A stretch of DNA of 64,000 nt from WYZ-LMO2 sp040514265 (lineage in GTDB: Archaea > Halobacteriota > Archaeoglobi > Archaeoglobales > Archaeoglobaceae). The stretch spans positions 24,106-88,105 of the forward strand of contig JBEVCD010000017.1 in assembly GCA_040514265.1 (NCBI GenBank), read 5' to 3'. A program made the translations under genes and the position numbers. Positions 23,813-30,940 of this stretch are shown piece by piece. Every line of letters begins with the position of its first letter. The first letter of the stretch is position 1. A model generated the notes under the pieces. That model saw only the letters and a list, made by a program, of their open reading frames with translations, searched no databases and was not told where the DNA came from.

Positions 23813-24511
23813 GTGTGGCTGAAGGTCGGCAGCTACTTCGAAAGAGACGAAGCCTCAGCCGTAGCCTCGAAGCTCAGCGAGTGCGGAGCGAGGGTCGAGG
23901 TTAAGGGATCGATAGAGTGGGACTTGGAAGAAAAAAGCTTCAAAAAGTGCAGACTTAGCGAACTGGAGGGAGATGAAAGACGGAAGTGGGAAGAGTACTG
24001 CGAGATCCTAAGGGAGCTTCTGGCGAACGGTTTGAGCGGCAGAGAACTCGAGAGAGAGTTCGCTATCCGGCTTTTCGGTGAGAGAGCCCTCGAACTCGAC
24101 CCGCTGGAAGACCCGGACCTCGCAGTTGAAGTTCTGAAAGCCCTATTCGACCTCCACACGTTTCTCAGCGCTAACGGGATAGACTTTTTCGAGGGCGGTG
24201 TTTTGCCAGAAGATCCAGAGGTCGTGATTGAAGGAGAGGGTGAGAGAGTTTACATGGTCGTCTTCTTTCCGGTCTGGGAGGTCTTCGTCGAACCCGTAAG
24301 CCTCCTTAGACTCAAATCCGGCATCGAGGGAGAAGAGGGAGTTGCTCTGGAAGTCTTCTCGACAATCGTGGCGAGTGCTCTCTTTAACGAGGGGATGGAA
24401 GCTTCCGGATACATCGACGGCGAGGGTTTCAGCGTCGTCTACGACGGGAGCGAAGTCGTGGAGGAGCTGCTCAGATACTTGGAGAAGTCCGGATACGTAA
24501 GGAGGAGATGA
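23813..24511 (+). CDS. Unknown protein preceding DUF531 and KptA
   Basis: About 232 residues, acidic, soluble, not recognised. It begins VWLKVGSYFERDEASAVASK, with a strand-helix-strand pattern (EVKGSIEW) reminiscent of small ferredoxin-like or SPOR-like folds, then a charged helical middle and an alpha-beta C-terminus (GEGERVYMVVFFPVWEVFVE). No Cys cluster or catalytic motif. Several starts are possible: TTG 23792 or GTG 23813; I choose the GTG because the alignable part begins there. Its stop overlaps the DUF531 start (ATGA), so it is the first gene of an RNA-processing-like operon with DUF531 and KptA. Confidence 0.65.
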   Translation: MWLKVGSYFERDEASAVASKLSECGARVEVKGSIEWDLEEKSFKKCRLSELEGDERRKWEEYCEILRELLANGLSGRELEREFAIRLFGERALELDPLEDPDLAVEVLKALFDLHTFLSANGIDFFEGGVLPEDPEVVIEGEGERVYMVVFFPVWEVFVEPVSLLRLKSGIEGEEGVALEVFSTIVASALFNEGMEASGYIDGEGFSVVYDGSEVVEELLRYLEKSGYVRRR

Positions 24512-25008
24512 TAGTCCTCTGCCTCGTGAACACCTACGACAAGCTCAAGCTTCATGAAGCGCACCTCAGGGCGATAGCGAGGGCTTCGGCTCTCTGCTAC
24601 GCCTTCGGATTTCACCTCGCGCTTCTCGACTTTCCGTTCTGGAAAAAACCGAGCGAAGTAATAGAGGAAGTTGCAAACTACACGACGATCGGCGACGGTA
24701 ACTACATAAGGGAGCTCGAAGGTAGACTTCACATCGTGGACAAGATACCCGCCCACTTCGGGGAGGTGATAGCAACGACGCCGAACCCCGACAGAAAGAA
24801 GGCTATCGACGCATCCAGACTCAGCTCGCTGCGATCCGCAACATTTTTAATAGGGCTCGGGAGAAGGGGTCTCCCGAAAGAGTTGCTGGAGGCTGCGAGA
24901 TATCACCTCGATGTAACACAGCGCGGCGTGAGTCTGGAAACCTGCACGGCTATGGGTGCCATAGCCATGCTGATAGCGACGAAGGTGGTGGGACTTTGGA
25001 GGAGGTGA
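24508..25008 (+). CDS. DUF531 protein, SPOUT methyltransferase-like
   Basis: A 166-residue protein of the archaeal DUF531 family, placed in the SPOUT superfamily of knotted RNA methyltransferases. Features are the N-terminal MIVLCLVNTYDKLKLHEAHL, VIATTPNPDRKKAID, the glycine-rich FLIGLGRRGLPKELLE and the C-terminal knot-like SLETCTAMGAIAMLIATK. The target RNA is not known. Translation is coupled to the upstream gene by ATGA, and it overlaps the kptA start by 13 bases, suggesting a shared role in tRNA maturation. Confidence 0.83.
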   Translation: MIVLCLVNTYDKLKLHEAHLRAIARASALCYAFGFHLALLDFPFWKKPSEVIEEVANYTTIGDGNYIRELEGRLHIVDKIPAHFGEVIATTPNPDRKKAIDASRLSSLRSATFLIGLGRRGLPKELLEAARYHLDVTQRGVSLETCTAMGAIAMLIATKVVGLWRR

Positions 25009-25634
25009 GGTTCTGCCCGGAGCACGGATTTTACAGAGGCGAGAGCTGCGAGTGCGGCAGGGTGGGGGAGAAGATACTAGACAGGGAGAAGGTCGAAAAG
25101 CTCGGCAGGCTGATGTCCGGCATACTCCGTCACTTCCCCCACAAGTTCGGGCTGGAGATGGACGAGAACGGGTGGGTCAACTTCGAATCGCTCGTAAGGA
25201 TCGTCAAGAAGAGGTACAGGTGGGCTGACCGCTGGGTTGTGAAGGCTATAGTCTACAGCGACAAGAAGGGGAGATACGAGATAAGGGGGGACAAGATAAG
25301 AGCCAGATACGGTCACAGCGTGGAAGTAAGACTCGAAGACATGCCCGAAGCTACGGAGGACGTGCTATACTACGGAACGAGTGAGGAGGAAGCGCACAGA
25401 ATACTCGAAGTCGGCATAAAGCCCGTCCGGCAGACTTTCGTCCATCTCTCCACGTCGATCGAAAGGAGCCTTGAAGTCGCTCTGCTGCGGACGGACAAAC
25501 CGATAATTCTTGAAATAGATGCTAAGAGGGCAAGAGAGGACGGAATAAGGATAATAAAAGCCAACGATGCGATCGCACTTGCGAAGGAAATTCCGCCCAA
25601 GTACATAAGAAGGATCGTTCAGTACTCGTCGTAG
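24996..25634 (+). CDS. kptA: RNA 2'-phosphotransferase (KptA/Tpt1)
   Basis: Transfers a 2'-phosphate from RNA to NAD; in eukaryotes it finishes tRNA splicing, and in archaea it may remove 2'-phosphates after RNA ligation or repair. The archaeal N-terminal zinc motif CPEHGFYRGESCECG is present, then the helical domain LGRLMSGILRHFPHKFGLEM with the conserved Arg-His pair, and the NAD site YGTSEEEAHRILEVGIKP and FVHLSTSIERSLEVA. The 212 residues fit the family. The likely start is TTG 24996, with GGTGG about six bases upstream. Ends overlapping the convergent zinc-ribbon gene by 16 bases. Confidence 0.92.
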   Translation: MEEVRFCPEHGFYRGESCECGRVGEKILDREKVEKLGRLMSGILRHFPHKFGLEMDENGWVNFESLVRIVKKRYRWADRWVVKAIVYSDKKGRYEIRGDKIRARYGHSVEVRLEDMPEATEDVLYYGTSEEEAHRILEVGIKPVRQTFVHLSTSIERSLEVALLRTDKPIILEIDAKRAREDGIRIIKANDAIALAKEIPPKYIRRIVQYSS

Positions 25635-25867
25635 TCGTACTCTTCCTCTTCCTCCTCGAACTCCTCTTCGAGTTCCTCCTCCTCTTCCTCTTCGTATCTT
25701 TCGAGCGCCTCCAAATCGAACTCCTCGTTCGTTTCGAGGAGTAACAGCTTCCCGTTTTCGTAGAGCATCCTCGAACCGCAGAGGTTGCAAGAGATTTCCA
25801 GACCCTCGTAAAGATCCGTTATTTCTATTTCCTCTCCACAGTTCGGACATCTTATTATTTTCGCCAT
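25619..25867 (-). CDS. LysW-like zinc-ribbon protein with acidic tail
   Basis: An 82-residue protein with an N-terminal zinc ribbon (CPNC at residues 7-10, CNLC at 27-30), spaced as in LysW, the amino-group carrier protein of archaeal lysine/arginine synthesis. After LYENGKLLLLETNEEFDLEA comes a tail of about 30 residues made almost only of Glu, Asp and Tyr, ending in DYDEY. LysW proteins end in a Glu that is modified; here the last residue is Tyr, so carrier function is doubtful. An archaeal DNA-mimic or acidic chaperone is an alternative. A TATA-like ATTTAAAT (25892-25899) lies 28 bases upstream. Confidence 0.7.
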   Translation of the reverse strand: MAKIIRCPNCGEEIEITDLYEGLEISCNLCGSRMLYENGKLLLLETNEEFDLEALERYEEEEEEELEEEFEEEEEEYDYDEY

Positions 25868-25891
25868 AATTCGCGTTTCGTCCTTTGACCG

Positions 25892-25899
25892 GATTTAAA
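25892..25899 (-). promoter_or_regulatory. TATA box of the LysW-like gene
   Basis: Self-complementary ATTTAAAT centred 28 bases from ATG 25867 in the 75-base gap after the HdrDE-like stop. Confidence 0.45.
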
Positions 25900-25942
25900 T
25901 TTTGTGATGTTAAGCGCTTCGCAATAAAAATTAAAGTTAAAA

Positions 25943-27790
25943 CTACTCGCCGTAAACGGACTGATAAACGAGTTCGATTACGTCCATCACCTGAATTCTG
26001 TCGTCGAGCTTCTCGGTCTTCACGCCGTCTTCGAGCATTATCATGCAGAACGGGCACGCGACGGCTAGTATCTCAGCGCCGGTAGCTGCCGCCTCTCTGG
26101 CTCTTATGTTGTTCGGTCTGTCCTCTCCGGGATACTCTCTCACGAGGTTTCCTCCACCGGCACCGCAGCAGAAGCTGCGTTCCCTGTTCCTCGGCATTTC
26201 GACGAGCTCGATTCCCGGAATCGCTTTCAGTATCTCCCTCGGAAGGTCGTATATTCCGTTGTATCGTCCGAGGTAGCAGGGATCGTGGTACGTGACCTTC
26301 TTGTTTACAGGGTGCTTCAGCTGCAGCTTTCCGCTCTTTATCGCGTCGTATATGACTTCGAGTATGAACCTCACCTCGTAACCCTCGTACTCGTTCGCGA
26401 ACGTGTTGTAGCAGTGCGGCGAAGTGGCTATTATCTTCTGCACGCCGTACTTCTCGAACGTCTGGACGTTCTCCTCCTTCAGCAGCTCGAACAGACCCTC
26501 TTCTCCGACTCTCCGCACGTCGTTTCCGCAGCACCCCTCTTCTCTGCCGAGGATCGCGTAGTTCACCCCTATGTCGTTCAGAAGCCTCACGAGCTTCTTC
26601 GTCACCTGAACGTTTCTGTTGTCGAAGCTGTGCGCACAGCCGACGAACCACAGCCACTCGAACTCTGGGTTGTCCTTTACGGTCATCACCTCAACGCTCT
26701 TCGCCCACTGATCCCTCTTGAACCTTCCCTCGCCCCACGGGTTCTTCTGCTTTTGAATATTGTTCAGGAGGTCTCTTATGTCCGGCGGAGCTTCGCCCGC
26801 CTCGATTATTCCCCTCCTGATCTCACCGATTATCTCCATCTGCTCCACGTAAACGGGGCAGACTTCCATGCAGGCTCTGCACGTCGTGCAAGCCCAGACT
26901 GCCTCCTCGTCGAGCACGGCGTCAACGAGTAAGACGTCCTCGCCGATCTTTTTTTCGAGCCTCCTTATGTTCTGCATCAGGAACATCGGATTCAGCGTCG
27001 TGCCGGAGTTGGCAGCTGGGCATATGTCCTGGCACCTTCCGCACCGCATGCAGGAGAGGCTCGCAAGCAGGTCTCGCCTCGTGAGGTCCTTGGGCGTCAA
27101 CGCTCCGACGTAGTCCTCGCCGGCGAGAGGTCTCATGACGCCAGGCTTCCTCTCGCTCCTCGTGTAGACGTTTATCGGGGCTGCGAATATGTGCAGAAGT
27201 TTCGTATACGGGACGATCGCTATGAAAGCGAGGATCAAACCGGCGTGCAGGAACCAGAGGATGTAAGAAGCTTCTTCGAGGTCGCTGAACCTCACGAACT
27301 CCTTCAGAACGAAACCGGCTAGCGCTGCGGCTATGAATATCAGGAGCACAGCGTCATCATCTTTTGCGTGCTCGTACTTCCTCGCAAACCTGCTCGGGCG
27401 TAGCAAGTACCTGTTCACAGCCGCTATCGCCAAGCCTGCGAGGATCATGACGGCTGCGATCGTCATAGCGTACTTCAGAGTGAGGTAGCTAACTCTGAAA
27501 ACGTCCGGAACGACGACTCCTACTGTGAAGATCAAAATGGAGACCAAGATCACTATCGTTCCCCAGAGGAAGAGGAAATGCGACAGCCACATCTTGGGCT
27601 CTCTTTCGAGCAGCCTGATAAGCAGCAAGGCATCTCTGATTACGTACCAGAGCCTTCTCGTTGCGTTACTCGTCCTGTCCTCTCCGCTCCTGCCGATCGA
27701 CACGAACTTCCACTTCTGCCACACTCCGCGTGCGAAGATGGCGATGGCGACGAAGAACGCCACAAGATACGCGACCGCGACCGCGTTCAT
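25943..27790 (-). CDS. HdrE-HdrD fusion: membrane cytochrome-b-like plus Fe-S heterodisulfide-reductase-like protein
   Basis: A 615-residue membrane redox protein. The N-terminal 200 residues have about six hydrophobic helices with histidines (KMWLSHFLFLWG, YILWFLHAGLILAF), like NarI/DsrM/HdrE heme-b subunits. Two [4Fe-4S] motifs follow: CMRCGRCQDICP and CTTCRACMEVCP. The C-terminal half has two CCG domains (EEGCCGNDVRR, SFCCGAGGGN), the active-site pattern of HdrD, DsrK and HmcF. The reaction is probably oxidation/reduction of a disulfide or thiol coupled to the quinone pool. Last gene of the cytochrome operon; its ATG overlaps the preceding stop (ATGA). Confidence 0.9.
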   Translation of the reverse strand: MNAVAVAYLVAFFVAIAIFARGVWQKWKFVSIGRSGEDRTSNATRRLWYVIRDALLLIRLLEREPKMWLSHFLFLWGTIVILVSILIFTVGVVVPDVFRVSYLTLKYAMTIAAVMILAGLAIAAVNRYLLRPSRFARKYEHAKDDDAVLLIFIAAALAGFVLKEFVRFSDLEEASYILWFLHAGLILAFIAIVPYTKLLHIFAAPINVYTRSERKPGVMRPLAGEDYVGALTPKDLTRRDLLASLSCMRCGRCQDICPAANSGTTLNPMFLMQNIRRLEKKIGEDVLLVDAVLDEEAVWACTTCRACMEVCPVYVEQMEIIGEIRRGIIEAGEAPPDIRDLLNNIQKQKNPWGEGRFKRDQWAKSVEVMTVKDNPEFEWLWFVGCAHSFDNRNVQVTKKLVRLLNDIGVNYAILGREEGCCGNDVRRVGEEGLFELLKEENVQTFEKYGVQKIIATSPHCYNTFANEYEGYEVRFILEVIYDAIKSGKLQLKHPVNKKVTYHDPCYLGRYNGIYDLPREILKAIPGIELVEMPRNRERSFCCGAGGGNLVREYPGEDRPNNIRAREAAATGAEILAVACPFCMIMLEDGVKTEKLDDRIQVMDVIELVYQSVYGE

Positions 27791-28182
27791 CTTTCAACAC
27801 CTCCCGCTAGATCGGCTTTGCTGTGAATTGCGAGGACATCGGCGTGGCAGTCCTGACAGCTGTGGACGACCATCGCATCGCTACCGTGGCATGTGTAACA
27901 CACAACCTCGCCTTTCGGTATCTCAACTCCCGGCGGGGCGCCGTGGCAGAGAGGTGTGAGGGGGTCTTCGACATGGCATTCCCTGCAGTCGAAGGAGTGT
28001 ATCGGATGCACGTCGGCGCCGTGGCAATCGTAGCAGATGCCGAAACTGTGAGATGGATACTCGTCAGCTCTCGTGTGACAGTTCAGACAGTTAAGCTCGT
28101 ATCTAATCTTTTCCCCGCTCGAAAATGCGTACGCGATCACGGGAAAGAGTAGTATTGGAATTAGAACGATGATCCACCTCAT
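27787..28182 (-). CDS. Small multiheme cytochrome c (five CxxCH sites)
   Basis: A 131-residue exported cytochrome. A signal/anchor helix (IIVLIPILLFPVIAYAF) is followed by CxxCH sites CLNCH, CYDCH, CRECH, CYTCH and CQDCH, with extra histidines that can be distal ligands. Between the third and fourth lies PLCHGAPPG, a Cys-His pair lacking the first Cys; it may be a lone His or a non-standard heme site. Located outside the cytoplasmic membrane. It overlaps both neighbours by four bases (ATGA), tightly coupled to the HdrDE fusion, and likely passes electrons to or from that complex. Confidence 0.9.
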   Translation of the reverse strand: MRWIIVLIPILLFPVIAYAFSSGEKIRYELNCLNCHTRADEYPSHSFGICYDCHGADVHPIHSFDCRECHVEDPLTPLCHGAPPGVEIPKGEVVCYTCHGSDAMVVHSCQDCHADVLAIHSKADLAGGVER

Positions 28183-28505
28183 CTTCCTCCCTCCACGTAT
28201 TTGTTTGCCGAGTCCTCATGAATGCTCCTCACATCGCCATGACAGAGCGTGCAACCGTAGTTCGGCTCGTGTATGCTGACGAGGTTCGTCTCGTGACATT
28301 CGGAACATTCGCCTATCGGTCTGCCTACGTCCGGGTGTTTTTCCACGTAGTGGCACGTAAGGCAGTCAGCTTCTGTGTGGGCTGCGTACTCCTTCGCAAG
28401 CTGGTGACAGTCGCAGCTCCCGAGCTCTACGACTCTGACTTCTTCAACCTTCTGAACGCAACCGAAGAGTGCGAGCACGAGGAGCAGGAGTAGAATCCGT
28501 TTCAT
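28179..28505 (-). CDS. Lipoprotein-type multiheme cytochrome c with a CXCH motif
   Basis: A 108-residue cytochrome with an N-terminal MKRILLLLLVLALFGCVQK, a lipobox-like segment ending in Cys that would anchor it to the outer face of the membrane. Canonical heme sites are CLTCH, CSECH and CTLCH. A fourth candidate near residue 34 is SCDCH, where only one residue separates the two Cys. Start is the ATG at 28505; an upstream frame extension is not protein-like. Third cytochrome of the operon, overlapping the five-heme gene by four bases. It probably relays electrons between the other two cytochromes. Confidence 0.86.
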   Translation of the reverse strand: MKRILLLLLVLALFGCVQKVEEVRVVELGSCDCHQLAKEYAAHTEADCLTCHYVEKHPDVGRPIGECSECHETNLVSIHEPNYGCTLCHGDVRSIHEDSANKYVEGGR

Positions 28506-28515
28506 CGACACCACC

Positions 28516-28914
28516 TCAGGAGTGCGGATCGTGACAGACGGTACAGTATATTCCCGCATGGTGCCCTTCGCCGACCGTGGCTACGTTCCTGCCCTCGACG
28601 TCGAGGTGGCAGTTGAGGCAGAACCCCCTCGATTTGTCCACGATCACACTTCCTTTACCCTCGGCATGCTCCATCCCCGCGCCGTGGCAAGCTTCGCACT
28701 GAACCGTCGAGTGGATCCTCATCTCTCCGACGTTCGCATGGCACTCCATGCAGACGCTCGAATCCGCGAACTTCACACTTCTCGCGATCTCCTTCTCCAG
28801 CCACGCGTTCTTACTGCTCTCCACTACCTTAGGACTAACAGCGAAGGCGTAGACGTAGAGGGTCGCGAAGACGATCGCGGCGAAGATCGTCACGATAACG
28901 ATCTTTTCCTTCAT
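28516..28914 (-). CDS. Tetraheme cytochrome c with N-terminal membrane anchor
   Basis: A 132-residue cytochrome with an uncleaved-looking signal anchor (IVIVTIFAAIVFATLYVYAF). Four heme sites: CMECH, CEACH, CLNCH and CTVCH, with spare His (GEGHHAGIYC) near the last. It resembles the NrfH/NapC or class-III-like small cytochromes seen with NrfD-type complexes. Start ATG 28914 is eight bases after the ferredoxin stop. It lies between the exported ferredoxin subunit and the lipoprotein cytochrome, consistent with the first cytochrome electron acceptor. Confidence 0.9.
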   Translation of the reverse strand: MKEKIVIVTIFAAIVFATLYVYAFAVSPKVVESSKNAWLEKEIARSVKFADSSVCMECHANVGEMRIHSTVQCEACHGAGMEHAEGKGSVIVDKSRGFCLNCHLDVEGRNVATVGEGHHAGIYCTVCHDPHS

Positions 28915-28922
28915 AGCACCAC

Positions 28923-29633
28923 CTACTCGACGACCGTATCGAGGTTAACGTAAACAACCCTCGGGAAAGTTCCGAGCTCGGGCTTGAGGACGCTGACACG
29001 CTTTCCGTTCGTCATATCCTCTATCTCAGAAGCTCTGCCGAATACTCTGGCACCTGTGGGACACGCGAGAACGCAAGCCGGTTTGAGCCCCCTCTTTATG
29101 CGGTGGTAGCAGAAGGTGCACTTGTCCGTCACCCGCTGCTCCGGATGCACGAAGGTTGCGCCGTAGGGGCAGGCTACGATGCAGTACTTGCAGCCTATGC
29201 ACGTATCCTTGTCCACGAGCACCACACCCTCTTTCGTGTAGAACCTTGCGTAAACGGGGCAGACGTTTACGCATGGAGCGTTAGCGCAGTGGTTGCAGAG
29301 CTTCGGAACGTAGAACGTCTTTTTCCCCTCACTCAACCTCCTCCACTCCCTGCTGAGGAACGGGTTTTCGTCGGTGCTCAGCACGACTTTCTCCATCCTC
29401 GGCGGCAGGTCTCTCTCGACGACGTATCCCTCTATCCACGTCCGCGAGAACTTGAAGTCCATCGGAACGTCGTTCTCGATCTTGCACGCGATGACGCAGT
29501 TCCCGCAGCCTATGCACTTGGAAACGTCGATGAGCATCGCGTAACCGTCGCTTTCGTAGCCAGCACCGGCTTTCGAGATTACGGCTAGCGGTGTCGCGGA
29601 AGCTAGCAGTTTGAGGAAGTCGCGCCTCTTCAC
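28923..29633 (-). CDS. Tat-exported four-cluster ferredoxin subunit (HmcB/DsrO/NrfC-like)
   Basis: A 236-residue iron-sulfur protein with an N-terminal twin-arginine-type signal (MKRRDFLKLLASATPLAVIS), so it is probably exported folded. Four cluster motifs: CIGCGNCVIACK, CNHCANAPCVNVCP, CIGCKYCIVACPYG and CTFC with CVLACP. This is the standard electron-transfer subunit that pairs with an NrfD-type membrane protein. The start is GTG 29633, overlapping the NrfD stop (GTGA). It would connect the quinone site in NrfD to the cytochromes encoded next. Confidence 0.93.
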   Translation of the reverse strand: MKRRDFLKLLASATPLAVISKAGAGYESDGYAMLIDVSKCIGCGNCVIACKIENDVPMDFKFSRTWIEGYVVERDLPPRMEKVVLSTDENPFLSREWRRLSEGKKTFYVPKLCNHCANAPCVNVCPVYARFYTKEGVVLVDKDTCIGCKYCIVACPYGATFVHPEQRVTDKCTFCYHRIKRGLKPACVLACPTGARVFGRASEIEDMTNGKRVSVLKPELGTFPRVVYVNLDTVVE

Positions 29634-30829
29634 GCTTCCACCTCCACCGGAAGCAGCTTGTAGAGCACGTAGTAAAGCAGGACGCTGAGAGCCAGGAAGC
29701 CAGTTGTGGCTATCACCTCGAAGGGATGATAAGCAGCCTCAAGGCTCAAGCCGGTAATGAGCTTCACAAGTTGTCCCCCGAGGACGAAGTCGAACCTGCT
29801 GACGAACATTCCGATCAGCGCAAGCAGCGATGCAAAGAAGACTCCAGCTGTTTTCCTTCCGATTTGCGGCGTCGCAAGCATTATCAGAGGCAGTAGCATG
29901 CCGATGAAGACTTCAAAGAACCAGAAGTTGAAGCCGAATACTGCGAGGAAAGCCTCGTAGCTCTCCCTAGAAAGTAGGGCGGAGTTCGGATAGGCTTTGA
30001 CTATGTACCTCCACCCCGTGAAGAGGGCCGCAACAACGAGTGCGAAGCCGAGGATGAACCTCAGGGTCTGCAAAGCTTCGTACCTCTCCCCTTCGATTTT
30101 TCTACCCCTCAGCCAGTCGGCGAGTGTTACGCCGATGACGCCTATCGAAGCACCGGAGACGATGGCTGTGAGGAGCATGTACACCGGCGTCATCGCATCG
30201 TGCCAGAGGGGCAGGTAGTTCAGCGCGAACAGTGCACCGAGGTTGCTAGTCGATATGCAGCCGACGGACACGGCGAAAAAGCTCGCGACCCTCTCGAACT
30301 CGATCGATCCACTGACCTTCGGAACCGTTAGAATCCTCGCTATCGCCCCTCTGATGCCACCTGATTCCCTAAGCTTCGCGAGGTCCTCGTAAAAGAGGAG
30401 CCACGCCTCGACGATCAAGAACAGAAAGTAAACTGTGTAGAACATTATCATCCAGAACATCGCGCTCGAAACGTTCACGTGCCCCAGAAAGGCGTAGTGA
30501 GCTCTCGGAACCTGCTCGACGTCCATCGCTATGGCAACAAGACCGACAACGATTGTGACGATTGCCATCAGCACGAGCTCTTTAAGAATCGGTTCGAGCT
30601 TCGTGTAGCCGAGGCTACCGATCGCGGCGATGATGCAGAGTCCGGTTGTGGACACGACGAGGAATACGTAGACCGCTACGAGGCTCCGCCACGGCATACC
30701 TTCGGCGGATTCGAAGGGTTCGACGGGCATTAGCGGTTTAGTGTGCATCTGCAGAACCCCGAGTGCTCCGATGACTGTAAGGGCAACGAGAACCGTCACG
30801 GCAACGGCTTCTCTCGCCTTCAGAGACAT
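29630..30829 (-). CDS. NrfD/HmcC/DsrP-like quinone-interacting membrane subunit
   Basis: A polytopic protein of about 399 residues with roughly ten hydrophobic helices, of the NrfD/PsrC/DsrP family that handles menaquinol or menaquinone and carries no heme. Typical stretches are PWRSLVAVYVFLVVSTTGLC and VASFFAVSVGCISTSNLGALFA. It opens the cytochrome operon. ATG 30829 has GGGGGTG close upstream; a TTG at 30838 lies exactly 25 bases from the TATA box and could be a leaderless start. Its partner is the Tat ferredoxin. Direction of electron flow is not shown by the sequence. Confidence 0.9.
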   Translation of the reverse strand: MSLKAREAVAVTVLVALTVIGALGVLQMHTKPLMPVEPFESAEGMPWRSLVAVYVFLVVSTTGLCIIAAIGSLGYTKLEPILKELVLMAIVTIVVGLVAIAMDVEQVPRAHYAFLGHVNVSSAMFWMIMFYTVYFLFLIVEAWLLFYEDLAKLRESGGIRGAIARILTVPKVSGSIEFERVASFFAVSVGCISTSNLGALFALNYLPLWHDAMTPVYMLLTAIVSGASIGVIGVTLADWLRGRKIEGERYEALQTLRFILGFALVVAALFTGWRYIVKAYPNSALLSRESYEAFLAVFGFNFWFFEVFIGMLLPLIMLATPQIGRKTAGVFFASLLALIGMFVSRFDFVLGGQLVKLITGLSLEAAYHPFEVIATTGFLALSVLLYYVLYKLLPVEVEA

Positions 30830-30859
30830 CACCCCCAACGACAGCGAGCCTGAAGAAAG

Positions 30860-30867
30860 TTTTTAAA
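30860..30867 (-). promoter_or_regulatory. TATA box of the NrfD-cytochrome-HdrDE operon
   Basis: Minus-strand TTTAAAAA within an AT-rich tract; transcription would start near 30838, giving a very short leader before ATG 30829. Confidence 0.55.
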
Positions 30868-30912
30868 TTTTTTTGAAAAGCAATGATGACCGTCACACGG
30901 GAAAAGTAAAAG

Positions 30913-30920
30913 TTTTAAAA
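30913..30920 (+). promoter_or_regulatory. TATA box of the metallo-beta-lactamase gene
   Basis: TTTTAAAA centred 24-25 bases before ATG 30941. Confidence 0.55.
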
Positions 30921-30940
30921 AATAGCGAACAAACTGGCGT

